Below are positions 33,801 through 40,986 of a DNA stretch of 64,000 bases, one piece after another. The notes beneath the pieces are model-generated. The model did no database searches. It was not told the origin of the DNA and worked only from the letters and a program-made list of their open reading frames with translations. Position numbers and translations under genes: made by a program. Each line of letters starts with the position of its first letter. The stretch's first letter is position 1. This DNA comes from Aestuariibius violaceus (GTDB lineage Bacteria > Pseudomonadota > Alphaproteobacteria > Rhodobacterales > Rhodobacteraceae): the NCBI RefSeq assembly GCF_040779325.2, contig NZ_JBFONT020000001.1, positions 1,116,001 to 1,180,000 on the forward strand, given 5' to 3'.

Positions 33801-34390
33801 ACCCGCTCGATGATTACATGGCGCCGCTCAAGCGCAAGCAGGTCCTTACCCTCGACGAGGTCACCAAGCGCGTCGAACAGGGCCCCGCCATCGTCAAGAT
33901 GGCCGGCACCGTCGCCGGCCGGCAGGAGCGCAAGTCGGCCCGCGGCAACCGCTTCGCCTTCGTCCAGCTCTCCGATCCGACGGGCCAATACGAGGTCACG
34001 CTCTTCTCCGACACGCTCGAGGCCGCCCGCGACTACCTCGAAACCGGCGCCCAGGTCGTCCTACAGGTCGAGGCAACGATGGAGGCCGACCAGCTCAAGC
34101 TCCTCGGCCGCTCCGCCGCGCCCATCGACCTCGCTGTGGCCGAGGCAGGCTCGACCGGCCTCAAGGTCTTCATCGACAACCCCGACGCCGTCCCCACCAT
34201 CGCGAATGTCCTCGAAGACGCCGCCAAGACGGTCCTCCGCGCGGGCAAGGGCCCGGTCATCCTCGTCCTGATGGACGACACCCTGCCCGGAGAGGTCGAA
34301 ATAGAAACCGGCCGCGACTATCCCGTCACCCCCCAAATAAAGGGTGCGGTGAAGTCTCTCCCGGGCGTGGTGGCTGTCGAGGATGCCTGA
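30893..34390 (+). CDS. dnaE: DNA polymerase III subunit alpha
   Basis: 1165 residues, full length for DnaE1, the main replicative polymerase. Starts with the PHP domain (FIHLRCHTEYSLLEGAVPVKALP). Palm motifs: GPGRGSGAGSLVAYAL with PDFDIDFCMDRREEVIRYVQEKYG carrying two catalytic Asp, and further EQVMEIARKMAGYSLGGADMLRRAMGKK and NKSHAAAYAVVSYQTAWLKANHP. The end has an OB fold (VKMAGTVAGRQERKSARGNRFAFVQLSDPTGQYEVTLFS). The first ATG of the conserved N-terminus is 30893; upstream in-frame sequence derives from repeat R1. Confidence 0.96.
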   Translation: MSAPRFIHLRCHTEYSLLEGAVPVKALPGLAAKHQMPAVAVTDTNNMFCALEFSEGAKKAGIQPILGCQIDLQYLDPEPGKRPEPPAPIVLLAQSEEGYENLMALNSCAYLDAAGELPQVTVDELAQHGAGLIALTGGLTGPIGKLLAAGQRPRAEALLTRLAAIYPTRLYVELQRHPSEERPQGSDERLVERGHVEMAYAMGLPLVATNDVHFPKPDLYEAHDALLCIADGAYVDQNDPRRRLTPEHYFKSQEEMAALFADLPEALENTVEIAKRCAFKATTRDPILPKFADDEVEELRRQAQDGLKARLAVIPHAAPVEDYEKRLDFELKIIEGMGFPGYFLIVADFIKWAKEKDIPVGPGRGSGAGSLVAYALTITDLDPLRYSLLFERFLNPERISMPDFDIDFCMDRREEVIRYVQEKYGRDRVGQIITFGALLSKAAVRDVGRVLQMPYGQVDRLSKMIPVEGVKPVSIEKALADEPRLREEAKNEEVVDRLLTYAQQLEGLLRNASTHAAGVVIGDRPLDKLVPLYQDPRSDMPATQFNMKWVEQAGLVKFDFLGLKTLTVIQNAVDLITATRPIHTAADGTDLYDPAPGTENDIGAIPLDDAASYKLYAAAKTVAVFQVESSGMMDALRRMKPDCIEDIIALVALYRPGPMENIPKFCEVKNGLTDRESIHPLIDPILDETQGIIVYQEQVMEIARKMAGYSLGGADMLRRAMGKKIQAAMDAERPKFLAGSKENGVNEKKALEVWNLLDKFANYGFNKSHAAAYAVVSYQTAWLKANHPVEFMAGVMNCDIHLTDKLAVYFQEVKKGLGLPWQPPCVNRSEATFTVRDGTLLYALGALKNVGVEAMKLITEGRANKPFVNIYDLARRVDLKRVGKRPLEMLARAGAFDQLDPNRRRIFDSLDALTAYSAAIHDQRGSNQTSLFGEAGDDLPEPRLSPVQDWLPAERLSEEFQAVGFYLSGHPLDDYMAPLKRKQVLTLDEVTKRVEQGPAIVKMAGTVAGRQERKSARGNRFAFVQLSDPTGQYEVTLFSDTLEAARDYLETGAQVVLQVEATMEADQLKLLGRSAAPIDLAVAEAGSTGLKVFIDNPDAVPTIANVLEDAAKTVLRAGKGPVILVLMDDTLPGEVEIETGRDYPVTPQIKGAVKSLPGVVAVEDA

Positions 34391-34434
34391 CGGCACGCCG
34401 TCTGGTTTCGAACCCGTCCGCCACTTTGCCGTCC

Positions 34435-34965
34435 CTAGGGAAAGTCCCGTCCCAGAAAGAGCGCTGCAACGGCCGCCTCGATATGCCTCTGCCCAAATCC
34501 GTTGAAGATGCCGCGCAAAGCCCGCCCCTCCCGGTCCCGCGCGTCGAACATGAACGGCGCGGAACAGGGCTTCTGGACGACGATCAGCGTGTCCAGATCT
34601 AGGCGCGGCGGCAGCGGCCAATGCGATTGCGAACCCAACGTCTCATAGGTCCAAAGCGCGACGACCACCGGGATCTCTTGATCAAGGTTCTCCGGCAGCC
34701 CGAATGTGGAGTTGAACCAAAGAAACACGATCCTGTCCTCCGCCCTACCGTGGAAAACCCTGTCGACCGCAAAGCCGATCCTTGCATGTTGTCCGAGCGA
34801 ATGGTCCCCCCGGACGATCTCATAGGTTTCGACACTCCCCTCCACGACCAGATCGGCACTCAGAACATCGCGAAAGTCCTGCCGCTGCCACATGATGCAG
34901 GCGCTCAAATCCGTGGCCTGAATTGACAGCACCAACGCAAGAAGGACCGCGGCAAATCGGGTCAT
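34435..34965 (-). CDS. Exported hypothetical protein
   Basis: 176 residues; I do not recognise the family. The N-terminus MTRFAAVLLALVLSIQATDLSACIM is a probable signal peptide. The mature part includes VLSADLVVEGSVETYEIV, ARIGFAVDRVFHGRAEDRIVFLWFNSTFGLPENL and VVVALWTYE, a pattern reminiscent of small OB-like secreted domains that mention metalloproteinase inhibitors, but without support enough to name it. Seven-residue-longer starts exist further upstream (35001). Convergent with dnaE, 44 bases between stops. Confidence 0.65.
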   Translation of the reverse strand: MTRFAAVLLALVLSIQATDLSACIMWQRQDFRDVLSADLVVEGSVETYEIVRGDHSLGQHARIGFAVDRVFHGRAEDRIVFLWFNSTFGLPENLDQEIPVVVALWTYETLGSQSHWPLPPRLDLDTLIVVQKPCSAPFMFDARDREGRALRGIFNGFGQRHIEAAVAALFLGRDFP

Positions 34966-35447
34966 GACGGTTCCATCCGTCCGCTCTGCGCTCATATCCA
35001 AAATCAGGCCCTACCGATCGGACCGCTGTTCGATCAGCTCCCCGGAGCATCCCCGATTTCGGCCACGGGAGAAACAGTCTCACATACTGAATACCGATCA
35101 CCAGGGTACGTCGCCCACGGCACCCAACCCACACGAACCACCCAAACCACGGACCGGACGCGCCCGCCGCTCCGCCATCAGACGTCCCCAGCATGATTAA
35201 CCTCAACACCCGTTAACCTTAACGCCTCCCCCCGGAGCAAAGCCCTCTCCTTCATCTGGCCCCAAATACTCCCGCCGGAGGCTGAGGACCGTCCCGGAAA
35301 AGCTCCAATGGAGCTTTTCAGGTCCGAAGGGTCTGAGACCTCCGCTGCGCGAACCATCCCAACCGACCGGACAGAACAGCACCCGCCATCCTGCCGCCCC
35401 ATTCCCTCCCGATCACTGGATCTGAACCTCAAGCGACAGGCCCCCGG
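34966..35447. other. Intergenic region with a composite R1 repeat
   Basis: 482 bases without a gene. The right half (35197-35360) is composite repeat R1. The left half has no structure that I can name. Upstream of the membrane-protein gene at 35448 I see only a weak ribosome-binding site. Confidence 0.45.
35197..35360 (+). repeat. Composite repeat R1, copy e
   Basis: Upstream module GATTAACCTCAACACCCGTT-AACCTTAACGCC (35197-35227), core CTTCATCTGGCC-CC-AAATACTC and CCGCCGGAGGCTGAGGACC (35250-35291), hairpin GAAAAGCTCC-AAT-GGAGCTTTTC with outer GGACC/GGTCC, then CGAAGGGTCTGAGACC. Compared with the copy in xdhA the hairpin has a compensatory A-T to C-G change. It lacks the 3' CGCAGGGGCG module. 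Confidence 0.85.
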
Positions 35448-36113
35448 ATGCGCAAAGCGCTGAAACCTCTCCTTCTGTCACTCCTCCTTCTCGGTCTCGC
35501 CGTCACAGCCTGGCTGATTCTGACCGACCCACAAATCGTCTCCCGGATCACCGCGCTCCTTTCCGAAAACGAGATCGCACAACGGATCGCGATCGAAATT
35601 GTCCTTCCGTTCGGCGGCGTCCTTCTCCTCAGCGCGCTTGCCATCCGGTTGGCCGGACGCGGCCGGGACCGGACTGAACAGATCCTGGCCGGACAGAGGG
35701 TTCTCTTCCTCAAACCCGGGGCCTTCTGGCTCGGCCTCACCGCCTGCCTCGCTTTGTCCTCTGCGTTCGGCTGGGCGGCGACCCGGCTGGCCGATCTCTG
35801 GGGGGGCGCCCTGACAGGTGGCCTTGCGCTCTTCTTTCTCAAGAATGCCCTGTGGTTTCTCCGCGCGCGAGTTGCCTACGATGCCCATTCGCTGTCCGTC
35901 ACCCACTGGACGCTTGCCCAGAGAGAATATCGCTGGACGCATCTCAAGGCGATCGAGCGCGCGACAGAAACGATGGAGTATCACCTCACCTTCGCTCCGG
36001 GCGGGCGGGCCAAGATCAGCCAGTTCTTCTCTGATCTCGACCCGCTTCTCGCAACGGCCCGGGCTCAGATCGATCGCAACTGCGCAGCGCAAGACAACGC
36101 TCTGCTCCGATAA
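35448..36113 (+). CDS. Membrane protein of unknown function
   Basis: 221 residues. Four hydrophobic segments are visible: about residues 7-27, 47-67, 92-112 and 116-134. A soluble C-terminal part (HSLSVTHWTLAQREYRWTHLKAIERATETMEYHLTFAPGGRAKISQFF) resembles small PH-like domains of bacterial membrane proteins: ISVTxxTLxxREYxWxxLxxI... I cannot name a family. Preceded by repeat R1. The C-terminus lies 17 bases before the end of the convergent LysR gene. Confidence 0.65.
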   Translation: MRKALKPLLLSLLLLGLAVTAWLILTDPQIVSRITALLSENEIAQRIAIEIVLPFGGVLLLSALAIRLAGRGRDRTEQILAGQRVLFLKPGAFWLGLTACLALSSAFGWAATRLADLWGGALTGGLALFFLKNALWFLRARVAYDAHSLSVTHWTLAQREYRWTHLKAIERATETMEYHLTFAPGGRAKISQFFSDLDPLLATARAQIDRNCAAQDNALLR

Positions 36114-36129
36114 GACCCAACGACCCAGC

Positions 36130-37047
36130 TCAGGGGGTGCCCGACCCGACCTCTTCGTCCAACCGCTGCGGGACCTCCTCGGCGGCGTAGTCGACGAAGG
36201 CCCGGACCGCCGGCCGCATCAGCCGTCTTGACGTGAAGGCCAGATTTACCGGGGCCCGGCGCACCCACCAGCCGGGCAAGACACGCCTCAGCCGCCCGTC
36301 AGCCACCGCCTCCCGTGCCACGATCTCCGGCAGGACAACCACCAGATCGCTGTCAAGCGCCGCCTCCTGCAAAAGCCAGGGGTTCATCGCGACAAGCCTG
36401 GGCGCGACCGGAATGTCGCGCTCGTGTCCTGTCGCCGAGGTCAGAACCAGCGACGGCGCCTGCCCGAACCCGGGATGCAACAGACCGATCGGCAGACCCC
36501 CAAGCTGATCGGCATCCTCCGGCGCCGGATGCGCCGCAGAGCGATAGAGATACGCAAAGACCACCCCCAGCGGCTTGATGATGATCTCGTCATCCTCCGG
36601 CGGCCCGATGCGGATCGCGACATCGACGCACTCCTCCACCAGATCCACATGGCGGTCGCACAGATCGACGCTGAACGCACACTCCGGATAGCGCCGCAGA
36701 AACCCCGTCATGATCGGCCCCAGGCTCGCCTGCCCGAAGATCACCGGCGTGCTGATCGTGATCAGCCCCGCCGGCCTTTCGCGCAGATTGTCGATCGACA
36801 GATCCGCCGCCTCCGCCTGGGTCAGCATCTCGGTCGCGTGCCCGGCCGCGACGATCCCGGCCTCGGTGATCCGTACCGACCGCGAGGTCCGGTCGAACAG
36901 CCGCAACCCCGCCCGTTCCTCCATCTTGGCGATCCGCCGGCTCACCGTCGTCGTCGGCAGGCGCAACGCGCGGGCCGCCCCGTTGAAACTGCCCCGGTTC
37001 CGCAGCTCCGTCAGGATACGCGCATCGATGAGGTCGCCGATGATCAT
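36130..37047 (-). CDS. LysR-family transcriptional regulator
   Basis: 305 residues. N-terminal winged HTH: IDARILTELRNRGSFNGAARALRLPTTTVSRRIAKMEERAGLRLFDRTSRSVRITEAGIVAAGHA; effector domain LITISTPVIFGQASLGPIMTGFLRRYPECAFSVDLCDRHVDLVEECVDVAIRIG. It is divergent from the isochorismatase-like gene with a 141-base spacer, the usual arrangement for a LysR regulator and its target. The inducer is unknown. Confidence 0.9.
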   Translation of the reverse strand: MIIGDLIDARILTELRNRGSFNGAARALRLPTTTVSRRIAKMEERAGLRLFDRTSRSVRITEAGIVAAGHATEMLTQAEAADLSIDNLRERPAGLITISTPVIFGQASLGPIMTGFLRRYPECAFSVDLCDRHVDLVEECVDVAIRIGPPEDDEIIIKPLGVVFAYLYRSAAHPAPEDADQLGGLPIGLLHPGFGQAPSLVLTSATGHERDIPVAPRLVAMNPWLLQEAALDSDLVVVLPEIVAREAVADGRLRRVLPGWWVRRAPVNLAFTSRRLMRPAVRAFVDYAAEEVPQRLDEEVGSGTP

Positions 37048-37188
37048 CCCGTTTCTGCCAACGCGGCAGCCCAGATTTGTGCAATTGTTTCAAGGCCTTC
37101 TTGGGCCATGTCGCGTTCTGTCGGTGCCATCGGACAGATCTGCCCGCTTGGCTCCGGCGTTTCAAGCCGTCCAAAGGAGATTAGAAAT
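37048..37188. promoter_or_regulatory. Divergent promoter region, LysR / isochorismatase-like gene
   Basis: 141 bases between two divergent starts. It is relatively AT-rich near 37070-37100 (TTTGTGCAATTGTTTCAAGG). Such spacers hold the LysR binding site; I do not see a convincing T-N11-A palindrome. An AAAGGAGAT ribosome-binding site lies at 37173-37181 for the isochorismatase gene. Confidence 0.45.
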
Positions 37189-37872
37189 ATGTCGCTCCCC
37201 AGTTCCGATCTCACCCCCGACAATTGCGTGTTTCTGATGATCGACCATCAGGTCGGGCTGATGCAGTTCCTGACCTCGATCGATCCCTTGCAACTCAAGA
37301 ACAACATCCTCGGCCACGCCCGCACGGCCAAGGCGTTCGATATCCCCGTCCTTATGGGCACCAGCTGGCCCACCGGCCCGAACGGCCCCACCATGCCCGA
37401 GCTGAAGGCGATCTTCCCCGAGGTCGACGTGATCGACCGGCCCTTCGTCAATTTCTGGAAGGACGAGGCATCGCGCAAGGCGGTCGAGGCGACGGGCCGC
37501 AAAAAGCTGGTCATCTCCGGGTTGGCGACAGAGGTCTGCGCGGCGTTCCCCGCAATCTCCGCGCTCCGCGACGGGTACGAGACCTACGTCGTCATCGATG
37601 CCTGCGCCGATTTCAACCCGCTGATCACCGACGTGACCATGCAGCGTCTGTCGGCCGCCGGGGTGATCGTCACAACCTGGGTCGCCGTCCTGGCCGAGCT
37701 TGCCTCGAACACCCAGGTCAACGGCAAGCATATCGGCCAGCTGCTGAGCGACCATATGGGCCAGTACTACGCCGCGATGAACAACTTCCTCGGCGTGGCC
37801 AGCACCGCGGAAGAGGTCAAAGCGGGGGTCGGCCTGACAGGAACGCCTCCGATCCCGGCCGTCCTGAAATAG
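37189..37872 (+). CDS. Isochorismatase-family hydrolase
   Basis: 227 residues. Cysteine-hydrolase fold: CVFLMIDHQVGLM (catalytic Asp), RPFVNFWKDEASRKAVEATGRKKLVISGLATEVCAAFPAISALRDGYETYVVIDACADF (catalytic Lys and the Cys in TEVCA). Members hydrolyse small amides or carbamates; the C-terminal part VTTWVAVLAELASNTQVNGKHIG resembles YcaC-type proteins. Probably controlled by the divergent LysR regulator. The ribosome-binding site AAAGGAGAT fixes the start at 37189. Confidence 0.88.
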   Translation: MSLPSSDLTPDNCVFLMIDHQVGLMQFLTSIDPLQLKNNILGHARTAKAFDIPVLMGTSWPTGPNGPTMPELKAIFPEVDVIDRPFVNFWKDEASRKAVEATGRKKLVISGLATEVCAAFPAISALRDGYETYVVIDACADFNPLITDVTMQRLSAAGVIVTTWVAVLAELASNTQVNGKHIGQLLSDHMGQYYAAMNNFLGVASTAEEVKAGVGLTGTPPIPAVLK

Positions 37873-37891
37873 CTCCCGCAGAAGACAGGCG

Positions 37892-37912
37892 GGGCCGGCG
37901 CAAAGCCGGCCC
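37892..37912 (+). terminator. Hairpin after the isochorismatase-like gene
   Basis: GGGCCGGC-GCAAA-GCCGGCCC, eight perfect base pairs, begins 19 bases after the stop. It is followed by TTCCCC rather than a T-run, so it may need Rho or act as a 3'-end structure. Confidence 0.55.
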
Positions 37913-37935
37913 TTCCCCTCCGGGTCCGGATCCGT

Positions 37936-38724
37936 ATGCATAGAGTTATGGCAAAACTCCGCCCCAAGACCCGCGGCCCCGACGGCCACACCCCCGAGGA
38001 CAGCCCCTTCCATCCGCTGATCGAAGAGGGCTACCGCGTCTTCAAACGCCCGGTCCCCGCCGGAACCGGCGTCTGCGAGTGCTGCATGGACCCGCAGATC
38101 GAAGCGGACTTCTTCAACCACGGCCAGCAGGGCCTCCCGTTCCACTACCTCCGCGACTGGTACTTCGCCGCCGCCGACATCCCGCTCGCCAAAGACATCT
38201 GGGCCTTCCTCCTCCCTCGCATCCTCGACGCGCTCGCGGCCGGTGAAGAGGTCTCTTCCGTCGGCAACGAGGTCGCCCTGAACCGTTTCCCCACAGGCAA
38301 TCCGGAGAACTGGACGTCCGGGGAATGGACCGTCCTCGACCGCTTCCAGCGCCTCACCCTCGACCAGCACCGCCCGGGGGGCGCCTATTACCTCGATGAT
38401 ATCCTCTGCATGTTCGGCATCGCGGGATGGCGCGTCCCCGACCTCTTCCAGCAGGTCCATGCCTGGCCGATCGACCGCCTCGTCACCCAGCTCTGGCACG
38501 ATTGGTGCGATGCAAAACAGCCCGGCATCTGGATCGATGCCTTCTGGCCCGACGATGCGCCGTCCTACCCGTTCTACACCGCGCCCGACCTGCACGATCG
38601 CATCCACTCTTTCGCCTTGGCGGACACCACCGACCCATTCCTGGCCGAAAAGGCGATTGAGGTCGCCCACGTCATCGAAACCGCCCCGAAATCCCCCGGG
38701 ACCTCAATCGGTCCGCCGCCCTAG
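37936..38724 (+). CDS. Conserved-looking hypothetical protein
   Basis: 262 residues, no signal peptide or membrane segment, unknown family. Aromatic- and Asp-rich (WYFAAADIPLAKDIWAFLLPRILDALAAGEEVSSVGNEV, WLPD-like WPDDAPSYPFYTAPDL). A double-Cys cluster CECCMDP at about residue 48 and a TVLDRFQRLTLDQHRPGGAYYLDDILCMFGIAG stretch stand out. Codon use is normal for this genome, so it is a real gene. ATG 37936 or ATG 37948 could start it; neither has a good ribosome-binding site. Confidence 0.65.
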   Translation: MHRVMAKLRPKTRGPDGHTPEDSPFHPLIEEGYRVFKRPVPAGTGVCECCMDPQIEADFFNHGQQGLPFHYLRDWYFAAADIPLAKDIWAFLLPRILDALAAGEEVSSVGNEVALNRFPTGNPENWTSGEWTVLDRFQRLTLDQHRPGGAYYLDDILCMFGIAGWRVPDLFQQVHAWPIDRLVTQLWHDWCDAKQPGIWIDAFWPDDAPSYPFYTAPDLHDRIHSFALADTTDPFLAEKAIEVAHVIETAPKSPGTSIGPPP

Positions 38725-38823
38725 GCGATCCAAGACCCCGCTGACTGTCGCGCGCAATAAAGAGCTGCACCAGTCCAGACGTCCCCACCCGGTGCCACCG
38801 CTCCCAGCGCGCCGACACCGCCA

Positions 38824-39046
38824 CTAACCCTAAAACCCATCAACCTTAACGCCCCATTCCCGGAACAAAGCCCCCCCTTCATCTGGCCCAAAATACTCCC
38901 GCCGGAGGCTGAGGACCGTAGGTCCGAACGATCGAAGACCTCCCCCACGCGAACCTTTCCCAACCTCTCCACACCAGGAGACCCACCTGCCTGCCGCGTC
39001 CCGCTCCCCGCAGGGGCGTCCGCGCGCATCGCGCGGATCTCCCCAG
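38824..39046 (+). repeat. Composite repeat R1, copy f
   Basis: Upstream module with AACCCATCAACCTTAACGCC (ends 38855), core CTTCATCTGGCCCAAAATAC and TCCCGCCGGAGGCTGAGGAC (38877-38916), a shortened hairpin region (GTCCGAACGATCGAAGACC), then the 3' module CTGCCGCG, CGCTCCCCGCAGGGGCGTCC, CGCGCG..CGCGCGGATC (about 38989-39040). The last part matches xdhA copy c nearly base for base. Confidence 0.85.
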
Positions 39047-39161
39047 ATCTCCAACTCAACACTGAATCTGATCAAGAGGTGATTGTCTCGAAATGGAAAA
39101 CAATCCCGTTGCGCGTCTCTCCCCGGTACGGTGGGTTAACCGCCCGAACCTGGTTCGAACC

Positions 39162-39200
39162 TCCGACGTGATGCCGACCAAACGCCGACGGGATGCCGCA
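39162..39200 (+). repeat. Short-unit repeat R2, copy 3
   Basis: Units CCGACGTGATG, CCGACCAAACG, CCGACGGGATG and CCGC follow one another, matching the R2 runs at 21-71 and 10825-10869, and stand after a GGTTAACC motif as they do. Confidence 0.55.
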
Positions 39201-39300
39201 GCCCGAATTCGCGGCTCCAGCCAGCATTAACGGGTGAGTCGCATTGCGCGGCGCCAATCGTCCCGCCGCACCGCTCAGAAACGGTTAAGACCTGCGGCAC

Positions 39301-39507
39301 TCACCAATGCGGCGGCCGCTCATCTCCCACGACCACGCCGCCTTCGGCACCGGCCTCGGCCTCCGCCTGCCTGCGCATCAGATACTCGACCCGCGCCGTC
39401 AGCCGCGCGATCTCCGCATCTTGCTTTGCCACGACCGCCGACATCTCGTCGACGCTCCGCAAAAGCTCGGCCAGGGTCTCCTCGATGGCGGTCAGACGAT
39501 CATCCAT
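39301..39507 (-). CDS. slyX: SlyX-family coiled-coil protein
   Basis: 68 residues with the SlyX layout: an N-terminal heptad coiled coil (LTAIEETLAELLRSVDEMSAVVAKQDAEIARLTARVEYLMRR) and the terminal PPHW ending that marks the family. Function is unknown. The 3' end is at 39301 and the coding strand is minus. It lies downstream of phhA in the same direction with 37 bases between. Confidence 0.8.
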   Translation of the reverse strand: MDDRLTAIEETLAELLRSVDEMSAVVAKQDAEIARLTARVEYLMRRQAEAEAGAEGGVVVGDERPPHW

Positions 39508-39544
39508 CCCTCCGCTCTAAGCGGTCCGGGCCGCCCCGCCAAGG

Positions 39545-40330
39545 TCAGGCGGCTTCGTCGAACCGCGCGGGCAGATCCCCCAGCCGCTTCGCCTCTGCGA
39601 TCAGCGCCGCGAAATCCGCGTCGAGGCAGGCCCGCAGCTCCGCGAAGTCCTTGATTTTAAAGTAAACCGGCTGAACGATGTCGATCCGGTAGGGCGTTCG
39701 CAAGACCGTCATCAGATCGAAAGGCAGGATCTCCGCCGCTCCGCCGCAGGCATGTTTCGCTTCGGCGGGCGACGACACGATCCCCGCCCCATAGGCCCGC
39801 AGCCCATCCTGCGTCTCCATCATCCCGAACTCGACCGTGAACCAGAACAGCCGAAACAGGTGCCAGCGGTAAGACTTGTCCAGCGCCACCGCCTTCTTCC
39901 CGAACCCTTCGATAAAGGCCGCATAATCTGGATCGGTCAGCAGCGGGCAATGGCCGAACACCTCGTGAAACAGATCCGGTTCCTCAATGTAATCAAGATG
40001 TTCCCGCCGCCGCAGGAACGTCGCCACCGGAAACCGCCGGCGGCTCAGCAGCTCGAAGAACTGCGAGGGCGGGATGATCGCCGGCACCCCCTCGACCCCG
40101 GCCCCCGAAAGCTCTCTCAGCCGCGCATCCACCGCCTTGATCTGCGGCACCTCCTCCGCGTTCAACCCCAACACCTTGACCCGCGCCAGAAATTCCGGCG
40201 CCGCCTTGCCGTCAAGCGCCGTCATCTGCCGCTCGAACAGCGTCTTCCAGACCGCCCGATCCGCGTCATCGTAGGTGTAAACGCCGTTCGCATCCGCCTC
40301 TTTCGAGGCATACCCGCTCGTCTTCGACAT
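39545..40330 (-). CDS. phhA: Phenylalanine 4-monooxygenase
   Basis: 261 residues, normal for bacterial PhhA. Hydroxylates phenylalanine to tyrosine with tetrahydropterin and O2. Iron ligands are seen in EPDLFHEVFGHCPLLTDPDYAAFIEGFG (two His) and FWFTVEFG (Glu). YRIDIVQPVYFKIKDFAELR near the C-terminus is typical. The ATG at 40330 is seven to eight bases from AAGGAGG; the adjacent 40333 ATG is also possible. Divergent from an Lrp-type regulator that likely controls it. Confidence 0.95.
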   Translation of the reverse strand: MSKTSGYASKEADANGVYTYDDADRAVWKTLFERQMTALDGKAAPEFLARVKVLGLNAEEVPQIKAVDARLRELSGAGVEGVPAIIPPSQFFELLSRRRFPVATFLRRREHLDYIEEPDLFHEVFGHCPLLTDPDYAAFIEGFGKKAVALDKSYRWHLFRLFWFTVEFGMMETQDGLRAYGAGIVSSPAEAKHACGGAAEILPFDLMTVLRTPYRIDIVQPVYFKIKDFAELRACLDADFAALIAEAKRLGDLPARFDEAA

Positions 40331-40333
40331 CAT

Positions 40334-40439
40334 TCGTCCTCCTTTAGAAAGACTCTCGCAGATCCCCTGGGAGAAAGCGGTTCAAAATGCCTCGCGAGAA
40401 CCGTTTGAAGGAAACAACCATTTCGCATACCCTCGAAAG
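40334..40439. promoter_or_regulatory. phhA / Lrp divergent control region
   Basis: 106 bases. Contains overlapping inverted repeats: CGGTTC at 40378-40383 with GAACCG at 40398-40403, and TTCAAA at 40381-40386 with TTTGAA at 40404-40409. A spaced Lrp-type site that also covers one or both promoters is likely. Confidence 0.55.
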
Positions 40440-40898
40440 ATGAAACTGAGTGATCTCGAACGGCGTATCCTGCGAGAACTCCAACGCGACGCCAGCCGCC
40501 CCGTCGGCGAACTCGCCGAGGCCGTTGGCGCCGCCCAAAGCACCGTCTGGCGCCGCATCGCCGAGCTCGACAAGGCCGGGCTGATCACCGCCCGCGTCGC
40601 TCTCCTCGACCCCCGCAAGGCGGGTGTGCCGCTTTGTGTCTTCGCAACGGTGAAGCTGGCCGATCACAGCGAGGCCTCGCTCGATGGGTTCGGCCGCGTC
40701 ATCCGAACCTCTCCCGAGATTCTTGAGGCACACGCCATCACCGGAACGGGAGACTACCTGCTCAAGATCCGCTGCAAAGATGTCGAGGCATATCAGGACT
40801 TTATGTCCCGCAGCCTCCTCGCTGCGCCCTTCGTTCGGTCGGTCACATCGTCGCTGTCGCTCAAGGAACTCAAGTCGACGACCGAGCTGCCGATCTAG
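40440..40898 (+). CDS. Lrp/AsnC-family regulator
   Basis: 152 residues: HTH LSDLERRILRELQRDASRPVGELAEAVGAAQSTVWRRIAELDKAGLITARVALLDPRKAG, then RAM effector domain VCVFATVKL... ILEAHAITGTGDYLLKIRCKDVEAYQDFMSRSLLAAPFVRSVTSSLSLKELKSTTELPI. It is divergent from phhA, and such pairs respond to aromatic amino acids; phenylalanine is a plausible effector. Start codon has CGAAAGATG context with modest ribosome-binding site. Confidence 0.9.
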   Translation: MKLSDLERRILRELQRDASRPVGELAEAVGAAQSTVWRRIAELDKAGLITARVALLDPRKAGVPLCVFATVKLADHSEASLDGFGRVIRTSPEILEAHAITGTGDYLLKIRCKDVEAYQDFMSRSLLAAPFVRSVTSSLSLKELKSTTELPI

Positions 40899-40986
40899 AA
40901 AAGGTCGATTTGTAGCTATTAACCAGCCTCATTGCGGTCACACTCTGGCGCCAATCTCGTTCAGCACCAGCGAAGTACGAGTCCCC

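Larger units (their letters stand above)
38725..39300. other. 576-base intergenic region rich in repeats
   Basis: No gene. Contains composite repeat R1 copy f (38824-39046), an AT-richer spacer 39058-39110, a GGTTAACC motif at 39133-39140, GGTTCGAACC at about 39151-39160 and the R2 run at 39162-39200. Some minus-strand readings are open but consist of repeat translation. Confidence 0.5.

Noticed and set aside
39145..39165. Possible tRNA T-arm (GGTTCGAACC)
   Set aside because: No acceptor, D-arm or anticodon stem can be built around it; it is a short palindrome.
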